The notes under the pieces were generated by a model. That model made no database searches, was not told the origin of the DNA, and saw only the letters and a list, made by a program, of their open reading frames with translations. Shown in pieces: positions 9,512 to 17,586 of a stretch of DNA of 64,000 bases; the first letter of the stretch is position 1; each line of letters opens with the position of its first letter. The stretch is from Lactobacillus intestinalis. GTDB taxonomy: Bacteria; Bacillota; Bacilli; Lactobacillales; Lactobacillaceae. The position numbers were made by a program, and so were the translations under genes. The stretch covers positions 992,001 to 1,056,000 of the forward strand of contig NZ_CP072983.1 in assembly GCF_024397795.1 (NCBI RefSeq). Direction: 5' to 3'.

Positions 9512-9713
9512 ATTCATTGATAAAATTTATAATTTCTTCATCGGTAAAATGCTTACTATAATCTTTTTTTACATTAGTAAACACTTCCTCTTTTCCGATC
9601 CCCATCTCTTTTAGACTTTTTATTCGATCTCTAATTAATTGACGTGGGCTACCATCTTGAGCGTGAAGTTGGGCAAAACGACGCTCTTCTTTTTTAAAAG
9701 TTACTTGATCCAT
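9510..9713 (-). CDS. small hypothetical protein (67 aa)
   Basis: A highly charged, helical 67-residue protein (FKKEERRFAQLH, then RDRIKSLKEMG, then HFTDEEIINFINE). An AGAGGTGG ribosome site is 6-7 nt before the ATG, which supports real translation. There is no membrane segment and no DNA-binding motif that I recognise; the family is unknown to me. It converges on the GntR gene and shares its terminator. A cre-like sequence (9779-9792) lies about 70 nt upstream. Confidence 0.75.
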   Translation of the reverse strand: MDQVTFKKEERRFAQLHAQDGSPRQLIRDRIKSLKEMGIGKEEVFTNVKKDYSKHFTDEEIINFINE

Positions 9714-9778
9714 AAAACCACCTCTATTTCTACACTACTCTAGTTTCTAACTTAAGTATACTGAGAAAAGCATTCTAA

Positions 9779-9792
9779 AGAAAGCGTTAACT
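9779..9792. promoter_or_regulatory. cre-like site
   Basis: AGAAAGCGTTAACT matches the TGWAANCGNTNWCA core except at the first and last bases. It lies upstream of the 67-aa gene and downstream of the broken dehydrogenase. Weak evidence by itself. Confidence 0.3.
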
Positions 9793-9803
9793 ATCTCGAC
9801 ACT

Positions 9804-9836
9804 AAAAAAGCACATCCTTTTTAGAATGTGCTTTTT
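9804..9836 (-). terminator. intrinsic terminator after the dehydrogenase pseudogene
   Basis: GCACAT (9810-9815)/ATGTGC (9826-9831), flanked by A- and T-runs that extend the stem and let it work on both strands. Confidence 0.8.
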
Positions 9837-9855
9837 AAGTTCAAATTATTTAGGG

Positions 9856-10796
9856 TTATTTACTAGGTTGATAGTCTTTACCAATAATTAATACAGGCTT
9901 AATAGTCTTTCCAGAAATAGAGTCGGCATTGGCTTGATTTATATCTTCAAAATCATATAATTTTTTAGTCTTATCAAAGTCAAATTGACCCAACTTCCAA
10001 AAATCAATCAAACGAGGAACATCAACTTGAGGAATTGCACCCCTATGTCAATTAACTCTAATCTTTTCAACTGGATCTTCTTCTTTAGAGTTAATTACAT
10101 CAGTTGCCCCCAGTTCTTTAGCAAGCTCAAGACGTGATGGAACGATATCAACTGCGATAACTTTCGTACAACCTGAAATTCTACCAGCCACCATTGCTGC
10201 CAATCCAACCGCACCAGTCCCGAAGACAGCGATGGTTTGGCCAGGACGAGGTTTAAGAATATTAAAGACAGTTCCAGATCCCGTAATATAGCCACCACCT
10301 AAAGGACCTACTTTACGCAAGTCAACATCTTCATCAACTTTGACACAATTACGCTGATTGGTAACCGTTGTAGTAGTAAAAGATGATTGGTTAAACATAT
10401 CGGAAATATGTTTACCATCTTCTTGGAATTGATCTTCACCGTCAAACCGAGTACCAGACAAATTATAAACAGCATAATGCCGACATTGAGTTGGAATTCC
10501 TTTAAGACACTTGTTACACAAACTGTCGGCGTAAAAAGCCATTACAACATGATCGCCACGCTTTAAATTTTGAACTTCAGAACCCACTTTTTCAACAATT
10601 CCGGCACCTTCATGACCTAAGATTACAGGATACCCAAGGGATGCGTCGCCTTTGCGGATCGCTTCATCTGAGTGGCAAATCCTACTAGCCACCATGTGTA
10701 CCTGAACATCGGTTGGACCGACTTCATGTAAATCAATATCGTCTTTAATTACAAATGGATCACCCTTTTTTCAACAACGGCTACTTTAATTTTCAT
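9856..10796 (-). pseudogene. broken zinc-dependent alcohol dehydrogenase
   Basis: Medium-chain Zn-dependent alcohol dehydrogenase remains: ICHSDE and GHEGAGIVEKVG (zinc and substrate region), a structural Cys cluster, and the NAD-binding GTGAVGL. There are three lesions. (1) The ATG at 10796, behind GAAAGGAAAG, runs only 15 codons before TAA; adding one base in the A/G run near 10765-10771 restores the frame into the rest. (2) About 70 codons between VEKI and GAIPQVDVPRL are missing compared with family length. (3) The deletion join has an in-frame TGA at 10048-10050. The C-terminal part still reads in frame to 9856. The longest intact piece is 10048-10695. ASRICHSDE replaces the usual ASGICHSDE. 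Not functional. Confidence 0.88.
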
Positions 10797-10871
10797 GGAT
10801 TTCTTTCCTTTCTATAAGTTTTTTGTTTTCATCTCACAAGTTCATCATACACTTTGTGATAAAGTTAATTA

Positions 10872-10885
10872 AGTAATCGCTTACA
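10872..10885. promoter_or_regulatory. cre-like site between the dehydrogenase pseudogene and the nucleoside hydrolase
   Basis: AGTAATCGCTTACA; the minus strand reads TGTAAGCGATTACT, which matches the cre consensus except for the last base. It lies in the divergent gap and could serve either side. Confidence 0.6.
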
Positions 10886-10967
10886 TTTATTTTGAAATAT
10901 TTTTCAAAAAAGTCTTTTGCTTACCTATGTTAGAATTAAAATTGAAGATTTAGAAAGGCATTTTACC

Positions 10968-11891
10968 ATGAAAAAAATTTACTTTAACCATGACGGCAAC
11001 ATTGATGATCTTGTTTCATACTTGCTTTTGTTAAAAGCTCCTGACATCAAATTATTAGGAATAGGTGCAATTGACGCTGATGGCTATATTGACCCTTCAG
11101 TAGATGCATGTCGCAAAATGACTGATCTTTTCAATGTTCGTCACGATAATCTAGAAATCGCACGTTCTAACTCACGTGCAGTTAATCAATTTCCACATGA
11201 ATGGCGCATGGCAACCTATTCATTTAACTATTTACCAATTTTAAATGAAAAAGGTACCGTTACCACAAAAGAAGCACCTCTTCCTGCACATTTAGATATG
11301 ATTGATAAATTAAAAAATGCGGATGAACCAATTACTTTAGTGATGACCGGTCCCCTCACTGATCTCGCACGAGCATTAGATGTAGATCCCTCCATTGAAA
11401 ATAAAATTGATAAGCTCTATTGGATGGGTGGTTCTCTTGATGGTCACGGAAATGTGATGATGGTTAATGCTGATGGCACTCAAGAATGGAATGCTTTTTG
11501 GGATCCATATGCCGTAAAGCGTGTCTTTGATTCCAAAATTGATATTCAAATGGTTGGTCTAGAAAGTACTGAAGAATTGCCATTAAGTGATTCTTTAAGA
11601 CAACATTGGGCTAGCCTAAGAAAATATCCTGCGATGGACTTAGTTGGTCAAGGTTATAGCTTAATCGTATCCGTACCAACGGCTGAGCTTTATCTTTGGG
11701 ATGTTTTAACAACGATGAATGCCCTTTATCCAGAAATTGTTACTACTAGAGAGGCTAAAGCAAGCGTAATTACTGATGGTTTAGCTGCAGGACGCATAGT
11801 GGAAAGTGAAAATGGTCGTCCAATTACCTTAGTAACCAGTGCAAATAAAGAACTCTTCTATCAAAAAATGGATGAACTTTTAGAAAGATAA
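10968..11891 (+). CDS. nucleoside hydrolase (IUNH family)
   Basis: 307 aa. Cleaves ribonucleosides to ribose and base in the cytoplasm. The N-terminal calcium/ribose site reads NHDGNIDD: D9, D13 and D14 match the family's essential aspartates, while the first Asp of the usual DxDPGxDD is Asn7. Other family blocks are MTGPLTDLA, YWMGGS, EWNAFWDPYA and the C-terminal WDVLTTM Asp. ATG 10968 is chosen because of AGAAAGG about 9 nt upstream; an in-frame TTG at 10917 lacks such a site. Substrate preference cannot be read from the sequence. It is a single gene ending at a hairpin terminator. Confidence 0.88.
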   Translation: MKKIYFNHDGNIDDLVSYLLLLKAPDIKLLGIGAIDADGYIDPSVDACRKMTDLFNVRHDNLEIARSNSRAVNQFPHEWRMATYSFNYLPILNEKGTVTTKEAPLPAHLDMIDKLKNADEPITLVMTGPLTDLARALDVDPSIENKIDKLYWMGGSLDGHGNVMMVNADGTQEWNAFWDPYAVKRVFDSKIDIQMVGLESTEELPLSDSLRQHWASLRKYPAMDLVGQGYSLIVSVPTAELYLWDVLTTMNALYPEIVTTREAKASVITDGLAAGRIVESENGRPITLVTSANKELFYQKMDELLER

Positions 11892-11892
11892 G

Positions 11893-11921
11893 AAAAATGA
11901 GATCGTTTGATCTCGTTTTTT
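11893..11921. terminator. bidirectional intrinsic terminator
   Basis: GAGATC (11899-11904)/GATCTC (11909-11914), A-run before and GTTTTTT after. It lies between the converging nucleoside hydrolase and membrane protein genes. Confidence 0.8.
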
Positions 11922-12435
11922 AAATAGCTTTTATGTGCTTTTTGTAAAGAATTACAGCAATCCAAGTTGAAATAAAGGATGGCAAAATGATCACCACTAA
12001 CAAATTGGGATCTAAAAAATTTCCCACTCTAATGAATTGAGTAATCGTTTTAATTCGAGCGATGTTACTAAAAATCGCTTGATATACTGTCACGTAGATC
12101 AAACTCCACTGAATGTAATATTCAATCAACGTAAGTGTCGTCACTGAAAATTTGATGAACTTTTCAGCTACTCGCATTCCCCAATAAAGAAAAATTCCGG
12201 ATAAGATAACAAAAATTGCCAGCAGCAGAAATAGATTTCCTAAGTAAACTTCTTTACGATCGTTCATTAGCAGATAAGTAATGAAGAAGAAGATTAAGAA
12301 ATTAACAGTACTAAAAGTTAATTGAAATACAAACAATACCCCTGCTTTAGCAAATTGAAACTTGTTTTCTGATCTAAATAGAAGCACAATCAAAACTAGA
12401 ATAGCAATACCAATAAACAGATAAGTAACGCGCAT
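11920..12435 (-). CDS. hypothetical integral membrane protein (171 aa)
   Basis: About five hydrophobic segments are visible (near residues 1-20, 30-58, 66-85, 100-125 and 145-165), joined by short basic loops. No catalytic or transport motif is recognised. The ATG at 12435 fits a GGAGAG ribosome site 5 nt upstream; a TTG four codons earlier is unlikely. A hairpin with a T-run lies about 15-40 nt upstream on the same strand and might attenuate it. Function unknown. Confidence 0.75.
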   Translation of the reverse strand: MRVTYLFIGIAILVLIVLLFRSENKFQFAKAGVLFVFQLTFSTVNFLIFFFITYLLMNDRKEVYLGNLFLLLAIFVILSGIFLYWGMRVAEKFIKFSVTTLTLIEYYIQWSLIYVTVYQAIFSNIARIKTITQFIRVGNFLDPNLLVVIILPSFISTWIAVILYKKHIKAI

Positions 12436-12448
12436 TTTTCTCTCCAAA

Positions 12449-12476
12449 CAAAAAGATAGGTCACTAGCCTACCTAT
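12449..12476 (-). terminator. possible leader terminator before the membrane protein gene
   Basis: ATAGGT/ACCTAT stem (12456-12461 with 12471-12476); the minus strand continues CTTTTTGTTT straight into the ribosome site. It is short (6 bp), so weak. It may be an attenuator or the end of an unseen small RNA. Confidence 0.4.
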
Positions 12477-12563
12477 TAAGATTCACTTTTGTTCTACATC
12501 TAAAACTACAGCATCTTAATTATAAAGCCAAAGGGTTAATTTGGTAAAAATTATCTAAAATGA

Positions 12564-12593
12564 TTGTTCAAAACTGCTAAAATCATATATAAT
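12564..12593 (+). promoter_or_regulatory. promoter of the 47-aa gene
   Basis: TTGTTC (12564-12569), an 18-nt spacer and TATAAT (12588-12593), about 25 nt before the start codon. Confidence 0.65.
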
Positions 12594-12617
12594 ACAGACA
12601 AACGAAAGGATGATATT

Positions 12618-12761
12618 ATGGGTTTAACATTTGATAATCCAAACAACTTAAATAAAATGCTCGATAAATTTGCAGTTGTTCCAGATCCAAAGAAATCTCC
12701 AATGAACAAACGCAAAAAAGACGAAGATAAGAAAAAAGATAAAGATAAAGATGAAAAATAA
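12618..12761 (+). CDS. small charged protein, possibly SPJ_0845 family (47 aa)
   Basis: A 47-residue cytoplasmic protein: a short conserved-looking N-terminus (GLTFDNPNNLNKMLDKFAVV) and a tail made almost only of Lys, Asp and Glu (KRKKDEDKKKDKDKDEK). An AAAGGATG ribosome site precedes the ATG; it has its own promoter and terminator, so it is a genuine single-gene unit. The N-terminal pattern resembles the short SPJ_0845 family of streptococci and lactobacilli, a resemblance from memory that a profile search would settle. Function unknown. Confidence 0.75.
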   Translation: MGLTFDNPNNLNKMLDKFAVVPDPKKSPMNKRKKDEDKKKDKDKDEK

Positions 12762-12784
12762 AAAAGGCCGTATGGCCTTTTTTT
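12760..12784. terminator. bidirectional intrinsic terminator
   Basis: AAAAAGGCC (12761-12769)/GGCCTTTTTTT (12774-12784) with a GTAT loop. It is shared by the 47-aa gene and the ABC-F gene. Confidence 0.9.
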
Positions 12785-14405
12785 AATATATCTTTTCTAC
12801 TTGTTCTTGAATGTTTTCACGTTCCAAAAACTCATCGTAACTTGTATCCGCACGACTTACAATTCCCTTTGGTCCTACTTCAATGATGTGGTTGGCAATA
12901 GTTTGAATAAACTCATGATCGTGAGAAGTAAACAAAATTGAACCAGGATATGCCTTTAGAGCATCATTTAATGAAGTAATGGATTCAAGATCAAGGTGGT
13001 TAGTTGGATCGTCCATAATTAATACATTAGCTGGTTGAAGCATCATGCGTGACAATTGACAGCGAACCTTTTCCCCACCAGATAGCACTTTGATTTTCTT
13101 TTCGATTTCATCCCCACTAAAGAGCATTCTTCCTAAGAATCCTCTCAAGAAGGTATTATCGTCTTGTTCTTTATCTGCATATTGACGAAGCCAGTCCAAA
13201 ATAGTGAGTTCATCATTATTAAAGTTAGCATTTAAATCACGTGCCATATAATTAAAGGCGGTTGTTTGTCCCCAAGTTACCTTACCTGTATCTGGCTTGA
13301 TCTTTCCAGCAATAATTTGCATCAAAGCAGTCGTAGCCAAAGTATTGCGTGACAAGAAGGCAACTTTATCTCCAGGACGAACAATGAAAGAAACGTGATC
13401 CAAAATCTTTTCGCCATCAACGCTGTAAGAAACATCTTCTACCTTTAAAAGATCATTTCCTAAGTCACGATGCAATTCAAACTTAACAAATGGATACTTT
13501 CTTGAAGATGGTTTAATATCATCAAGCGTAATTTTTTCTAATTGCTTCTTACGAGAAGTTGCCTGGCGAGACTTAGATGCATTGGCAGAAAAGCGAGCCA
13601 CAAATTCTTGAAGTTCCTTGATCTTTTCTTCCTTCTTAGCATTTTGATTGGCAGCAAGTTCCGCAGCCAATTTACTAGATTCATACCAAAAGTCGTAGTT
13701 CCCCACGTAAAGTTGAATTTTACCAAAATCAACATCACACATTTGCGTACATACTTGATTTAAGAAGTGACGGTCGTGAGAAACAACAATCACAATATTT
13801 GGATAATCAGCTAAAAATTCTTCTAACCAATCTACCGTATGAACATCTAAACCGTTAGTAGGCTCGTCTAAAAGTAAAATATCAGGATTCCCAAATAAAG
13901 CTTGAGCCAAAAGCACCTTCACTTTATCAGATTCTGGCAATTCCTTCATCATACTTTGATGAAGATCTTCACCAATTCCCATTGATTGCAAAAGCTTAGA
14001 TGCATCGGCTTCCGCATTCCAACCATCAAGTTCCGCAAATTTGCTTTCAAGTTCAGCAGCCTTTACCCCATCTTCATCACTAAAATCAGGCTTGGCATAA
14101 AGCTCATCTTTTTCTTTCATTACTTGATAAAGCTCTTTATGACCTTGAATCACAGTATCCATTACTGTGAAATCATCAAAGGCAAAGTGATCCTGATTAA
14201 GGCTAGACATTCTTTCATTAGCGTCAATGGAAATATTACCTGTAGTTGGTTCAATTTTTCCTTCTAATAATTTTAAAAAAGTAGACTTTCCGGCACCATT
14301 TGCACCAATAACGCCGTAGCAGTTACCTGGCGTAAATTTTAAGTTAACATCTTCATATAAGGTGTGTCCGGATAAGTTAAGACTTAAGTCAGAAACTGTA
14401 ATCAA
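12783..14405 (-). CDS. ABC-F family ATP-binding protein (YbiT-like)
   Basis: 540 aa with two fused ATPase domains and no membrane segment, the ABC-F plan; these proteins act on ribosomes in translation or antibiotic protection. Domain 1 has Walker A GANGAGKS (34-41) and Walker B ILLLDEPTNGLD, but its signature is LPESDK instead of LSGGQ. Domain 2 has signature LSGGEKVR and Walker B VLIMDDPTNHLD, but its Walker A reads SRNTLATTAL and lacks the GKT/S lysine. Such asymmetry occurs in YbiT-like members. The TTG at 14405 is chosen because GGGAGG lies about 8 nt before it and the protein then begins MITVSDLSL. Monocistronic. Confidence 0.88.
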   Translation of the reverse strand: MITVSDLSLNLSGHTLYEDVNLKFTPGNCYGVIGANGAGKSTFLKLLEGKIEPTTGNISIDANERMSSLNQDHFAFDDFTVMDTVIQGHKELYQVMKEKDELYAKPDFSDEDGVKAAELESKFAELDGWNAEADASKLLQSMGIGEDLHQSMMKELPESDKVKVLLAQALFGNPDILLLDEPTNGLDVHTVDWLEEFLADYPNIVIVVSHDRHFLNQVCTQMCDVDFGKIQLYVGNYDFWYESSKLAAELAANQNAKKEEKIKELQEFVARFSANASKSRQATSRKKQLEKITLDDIKPSSRKYPFVKFELHRDLGNDLLKVEDVSYSVDGEKILDHVSFIVRPGDKVAFLSRNTLATTALMQIIAGKIKPDTGKVTWGQTTAFNYMARDLNANFNNDELTILDWLRQYADKEQDDNTFLRGFLGRMLFSGDEIEKKIKVLSGGEKVRCQLSRMMLQPANVLIMDDPTNHLDLESITSLNDALKAYPGSILFTSHDHEFIQTIANHIIEVGPKGIVSRADTSYDEFLERENIQEQVEKIY

Positions 14406-14590
14406 ATGTTCGTCCTCCCTCAAAAATACATTCTTATCAGTATACCAAGATTAAATAGAAAAAGACAGCGATCTTAAGCAATTTTTAGGCAAAAGAAAAA
14501 TCCTTGCGTGAAACAAGAATTCCTCTAAAAAAGATATAAAGATATTTGTATAAAGTATACCATTTTCTGACAATAACTGATATACTCTAG

Positions 14591-14665
14591 GTTGGGTCTT
14601 GAAAATCTTATAAGTCCTTATGATGACCCCAACCAGGTAGTAGAATCCCCTTCTACCTGGTTTTT
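14591..14665 (+). ncRNA. putative small RNA (about 75 nt, two hairpins)
   Basis: This 411-bp gap between divergent genes contains an extended -10 promoter TGATATACT (14578-14586; the -35 is poor). It is followed by hairpin 1, GGTTGGGTC (14590-14598) with GACCCCAACC (14625-14634, one bulge), and hairpin 2, CCAGGTAG (14633-14640) with CTACCTGG (14653-14660), then TTTTT. No ribosome site or reading frame is present. The next gene starts 150 nt later with its own ribosome site. The rest of the gap (14666-14816) is AT-rich with no other structure. A stand-alone regulatory RNA is the simplest reading. Confidence 0.55.
14633..14665 (+). terminator. intrinsic terminator of the putative small RNA
   Basis: Stem CCAGGTAG/CTACCTGG with a 12-nt loop that can also fold as GTAGAA/TTCTAC, then five T's. 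Confidence 0.85.
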
Positions 14666-14816
14666 ATTATAGCATAAATATAACGATTGTTATAATATTT
14701 TTGGTAAATTCTCTAAAAATTATTGAACTTTTATCAAATATTTCCATTTATTCCACTACCCTCCGTCTTTTAAGTTAGAATTATATATAGAGATTTTAAA
14801 CCATGGAGGTGGCTAT

Positions 14817-16427
14817 ATGTATCCAGATAATAATATCTTTTCCTACCTCAAGTGGCGCGGAGATATTCACTTAACTCAAGCTCCATTTAATGATATAGAT
14901 GCCTTAGTATTGGCAATTTTTTCTTATCTCAACTTACCAGGGATTGTTTCTGATGATGGATCAACAATCACAGTTGAAGCAGCAGCCAAGAAGTATTTTT
15001 CAGCTGATTACTACCGTAATGACCACAGTTATTATCAAAAACTGTTTAAGTTGATGGCGCGAGCTGAACGATTTAAAGATGCTAAACTATCTTATTACGT
15101 CAACACTTTAACTGATCAAACGCAGTTTAGTGCTATTAAAATTCAACTATCCAACGGAATTAACTTTATCTCTTTCCGAGGAACAGATGATTCATTAGTT
15201 GGCTGGAAAGAAGATTTTGAGATTAGTTTTAAGACCACAATTGCTCAAAAGCAAGCCGCAAGCTATTTAACCAAAGTAATGGGAAAAGATAGCGAAGATT
15301 ATCTACTAGGAGGCCACTCAAAAGGTGGAAATCTAGCCGAATATGCTGCTTTAAACGTTTCTCCAAGCTTACAAAAGCGCATCACGGATATTTATACCTT
15401 TGATTCTCCAGGATTGGCTCAAGAAGTTGAAAATCAGTTGCCTGATGAGTATTTGCGGTCCACTTTACATCGATTTGTCCCAGAATTTAGTATTATTGGA
15501 CGCTTGTTCGAACCTGAAGATATTCCACCCACTATTGTCGACAGCACGCGTAAAACTGTCAGTCAGCATGATGCTTTTAGTTGGGAAATTACGGGGTCCC
15601 ATTTTGTAACTCGCAAGCACAGAAACCCTCAAGCTAAGGTTTACAACCAAATTATCAATCAATGGATTGGAAATGCCACTTTGCAAGAACGCGAATCATT
15701 AACTAATGATTTATTCAATTCGCTCGCAGCCAGTGGCGCAACTAAAATTAACGAACTTGGAAAAAACGGGGTTGGTGGTTTTGGAGCGATTCTAATTTCT
15801 CTTACCAACTCTTCTAGACGAACTCGATTTGTCTTTGGTAGTTTAATCGCCTCTTTTTGGCAAATGATTAAAGATTTGGAAATTACCAAAATTTTGTTTA
15901 CCCCCGATAGTATTGTCGGCTGGGTGCTGGTCATATTAGGAATCATTAGTTTAACCGCTCCACAATATGCGATTAGAGCTTTCGGTGCAATTGTTGCTTT
16001 TGCTGGAATAGGATTCAGTGTCAAACAAATCCTTGAAACCGCTAATTCTGCCCTTTATAAAAAGCAGAAACAATTCTTTATTATCAGTTATCTTTTGATT
16101 TTTGCTTTATCAATTGCACTTTTATCCAATAATCGGCTGTTAATCTTCCTGGCTCATTACTTCCTGGGAATTTTCCTAATTGTTTATTCCTATGTACGTT
16201 TAAGACAAATTATTCTTCACAAGGTGCCAGGAATTTTTAAAAAGATTATTATCTGTATTGAAGCCGTGGTGGCCTTCGCCTTAGGAATAGTAGTGGTAGT
16301 GAATCCTAAATACTTCAATAAACAATCTATTATTATTGTAGGAATATTGTTGATCATTTATGGCTTCTTTAAACTAGTTGAAGAATTATTCTCCCAGCGT
16401 AAAAAAATGCCAACTCACCACCGATAA
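14817..16427 (+). CDS. DUF2974 (Mbeg1-like) alpha/beta hydrolase fused to a C-terminal membrane domain
   Basis: 536 aa. Residues about 1-290 form a lipase-like alpha/beta hydrolase. The nucleophile elbow is GGHSKGGN with Ser168, followed by DSPGL and a plausible C-terminal His region (SQHDAF). FRGTDDS near residue 120 is the usual oxyanion-side motif of this family. Residues about 345-525 carry six or so hydrophobic helices in paired hairpins, resembling a DUF308-like module. The hydrolase part is likely cytoplasmic because no signal peptide precedes it. A GGAGGTGG ribosome site is 5 nt before the ATG. The substrate is unknown; a lipid is a guess. Confidence 0.82.
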   Translation: MYPDNNIFSYLKWRGDIHLTQAPFNDIDALVLAIFSYLNLPGIVSDDGSTITVEAAAKKYFSADYYRNDHSYYQKLFKLMARAERFKDAKLSYYVNTLTDQTQFSAIKIQLSNGINFISFRGTDDSLVGWKEDFEISFKTTIAQKQAASYLTKVMGKDSEDYLLGGHSKGGNLAEYAALNVSPSLQKRITDIYTFDSPGLAQEVENQLPDEYLRSTLHRFVPEFSIIGRLFEPEDIPPTIVDSTRKTVSQHDAFSWEITGSHFVTRKHRNPQAKVYNQIINQWIGNATLQERESLTNDLFNSLAASGATKINELGKNGVGGFGAILISLTNSSRRTRFVFGSLIASFWQMIKDLEITKILFTPDSIVGWVLVILGIISLTAPQYAIRAFGAIVAFAGIGFSVKQILETANSALYKKQKQFFIISYLLIFALSIALLSNNRLLIFLAHYFLGIFLIVYSYVRLRQIILHKVPGIFKKIIICIEAVVAFALGIVVVVNPKYFNKQSIIIVGILLIIYGFFKLVEELFSQRKKMPTHHR

Positions 16428-16436
16428 TAAAATTCA

Positions 16437-16467
16437 AAAAGCTGCCCGTTAGTAGGCAGCTTTTTTG
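16437..16467 (+). terminator. intrinsic terminator
   Basis: AAAAAGCTGCC (16437-16447)/GGCAGCTTTTTT (16456-16467). Strong; ends the hydrolase gene. The remaining gap to 16557 shows nothing else. Confidence 0.9.
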
Positions 16468-16557
16468 ATGAGTAAATACTATTAAGTTATTTTAATTCCT
16501 GTTCTTCATTGGACAATGTGCAACATAATCTTTATTTATCATTTATTACTCCTGCTT

Positions 16558-17256
16558 TTAAGTCCAAGCTTGAATACAACATATTATTAGCGGTAAAAAA
16601 TTAGATATACTATGACTTAATATTGGCATTTTTATGTCATTCGTTTTTTGATAAACATATCCAAATGCTATTCCTGATAAAAATCTGTTAAGAAAAGCTA
16701 CATTTAGAGTTATATTATGTGCACCGGCAAAAATAAATGCTGTTAGAATAATTGCTACCCAAGAATTTAAATTCTTAAAAACACCTTTTTGAATACTTGC
16801 TTGAAATAATAACTCTTCTAATGTTGGTGCAATTAAAATTAAATCTAGAATTAATATTACTCCTAACGGTGTTTTTAGTGTTTCAGTAAATACATCCGGA
16901 TGATTTGCGTTTGAAAAAGCAGAAGGCATTGTTAATATATCCAAAATAAAGCTAAATATACCTGCTACTATAGCTAAAATCAAATATTTTTGTTTTAATT
17001 TTTTTGAGAAGTCCAATTTATTCTTAAGCCATACACAAACGAGCCATTCCATCACAAAGGTAAGTAGCACAAAAATAATCATCATAAATATATTATGAGG
17101 TATGTTTACATGTTTGAAAGCTTCAATAAATTGTTGTTGGCTATTTATTGAATAAACTGGTGTACTTTCAACAGCAGGAACTTGCATGAAAACAAAGATC
17201 AAAAATAGCCAAATTATTATTCCTACCCATTTAAATACAGATTTAATTATTTTCAT
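16558..17256 (-). CDS. CPBP family intramembrane metalloprotease
   Basis: 232 aa with about seven hydrophobic segments. The CPBP (Abi/CAAX-like) motifs are present: E147-E148 in APTLEELLFQ, FAGAH with H180, and HSISN (H215, N219). The usual EExxxR arginine is Gln152, which may alter activity. Family members process peptides or act as bacteriocin self-immunity proteins. ATG 17256 is chosen because GGAG lies 7 nt upstream; the ATG four codons earlier has no ribosome site. The gene lies just behind a strong terminator and the broken micro-ORF at 17321-17430. An immunity role is only suggested by that setting. Confidence 0.85.
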   Translation of the reverse strand: MKIIKSVFKWVGIIIWLFLIFVFMQVPAVESTPVYSINSQQQFIEAFKHVNIPHNIFMMIIFVLLTFVMEWLVCVWLKNKLDFSKKLKQKYLILAIVAGIFSFILDILTMPSAFSNANHPDVFTETLKTPLGVILILDLILIAPTLEELLFQASIQKGVFKNLNSWVAIILTAFIFAGAHNITLNVAFLNRFLSGIAFGYVYQKTNDIKMPILSHSISNFLPLIICCIQAWT

Positions 17257-17281
17257 AAAATTCTCCATTTATTAATTAAGT

Positions 17282-17314
17282 AAAAAGGGATGGAACGTAG
17301 TTCCATCCCTTTTT
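17282..17314. terminator. perfect 15-bp hairpin terminator
   Basis: AAAAAGGGATGGAAC (17282-17296) is exactly complementary to 17300-17314, with loop GTA. It lies directly behind the micro-ORF stop on the minus strand and 26 nt upstream of the CPBP start, so expression of the CPBP gene from the same transcript would need read-through. Confidence 0.9.
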
Positions 17315-17320
17315 ACTCAA

Positions 17321-17430
17321 TTAATCTCGATCTCTCCATGAATGATGATGACGATGTCTGCCCTCAAAACCATTCTTAAAGCCCCAGAGCCAATCTCTAG
17401 CATGCGTCTATTTAAATTGTTATTACTCAT
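17321..17430 (-). pseudogene. frameshifted micro-ORF with His-rich C-terminus
   Basis: On the minus strand an ATG at 17430 gives MSNNNLNRR. A single missing base near 17402-17408 would join it to HARDWLWGFKNGFEG, then RHRHHHSWRDRD and TAA (17321). The span is 110 nt, one short of 37 codons. The stop sits 7 nt before the perfect terminator, which argues that a real small gene ended here. No good ribosome site is seen before the ATG. An unshifted frame also runs through (to TGA near 17316) but gives an unremarkable peptide. I do not recognise the family. Confidence 0.4.
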
Positions 17431-17586
17431 CAAGATGAAAAAAGAAGATCTTAACTTCTTTACGCATCTGTTGTACCACTTACTCATAAGGGTGGCGCAA
17501 AATATAATATTTAAATCAGTACTTCTTTAGTACTTTAAATAACTTGATACTCTACCAACTCTAGTCTTATAGCTATTCTTAGAAAG

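Noticed and set aside
15659..16024. 121-codon frame antisense to the DUF2974 hydrolase gene
   Set aside because: No ribosome site; the opposite strand carries a recognised domain structure.
17321..17430. Naming the micro-ORF a bacteriocin
   Set aside because: No leader peptide, double-Gly site or transporter is visible; the CPBP neighbour alone is not enough.
17342..17530. 62-codon plus-strand frame opposite the micro-ORF
   Set aside because: Begins with repeated ATG codons that are the complement of the His codons on the minus strand; no ribosome site.
17521..17560. tracrRNA-like repeat (AGTACT repeats)
   Set aside because: No Cas genes or matching CRISPR repeat in the window; short AT-rich repeats are expected by chance.
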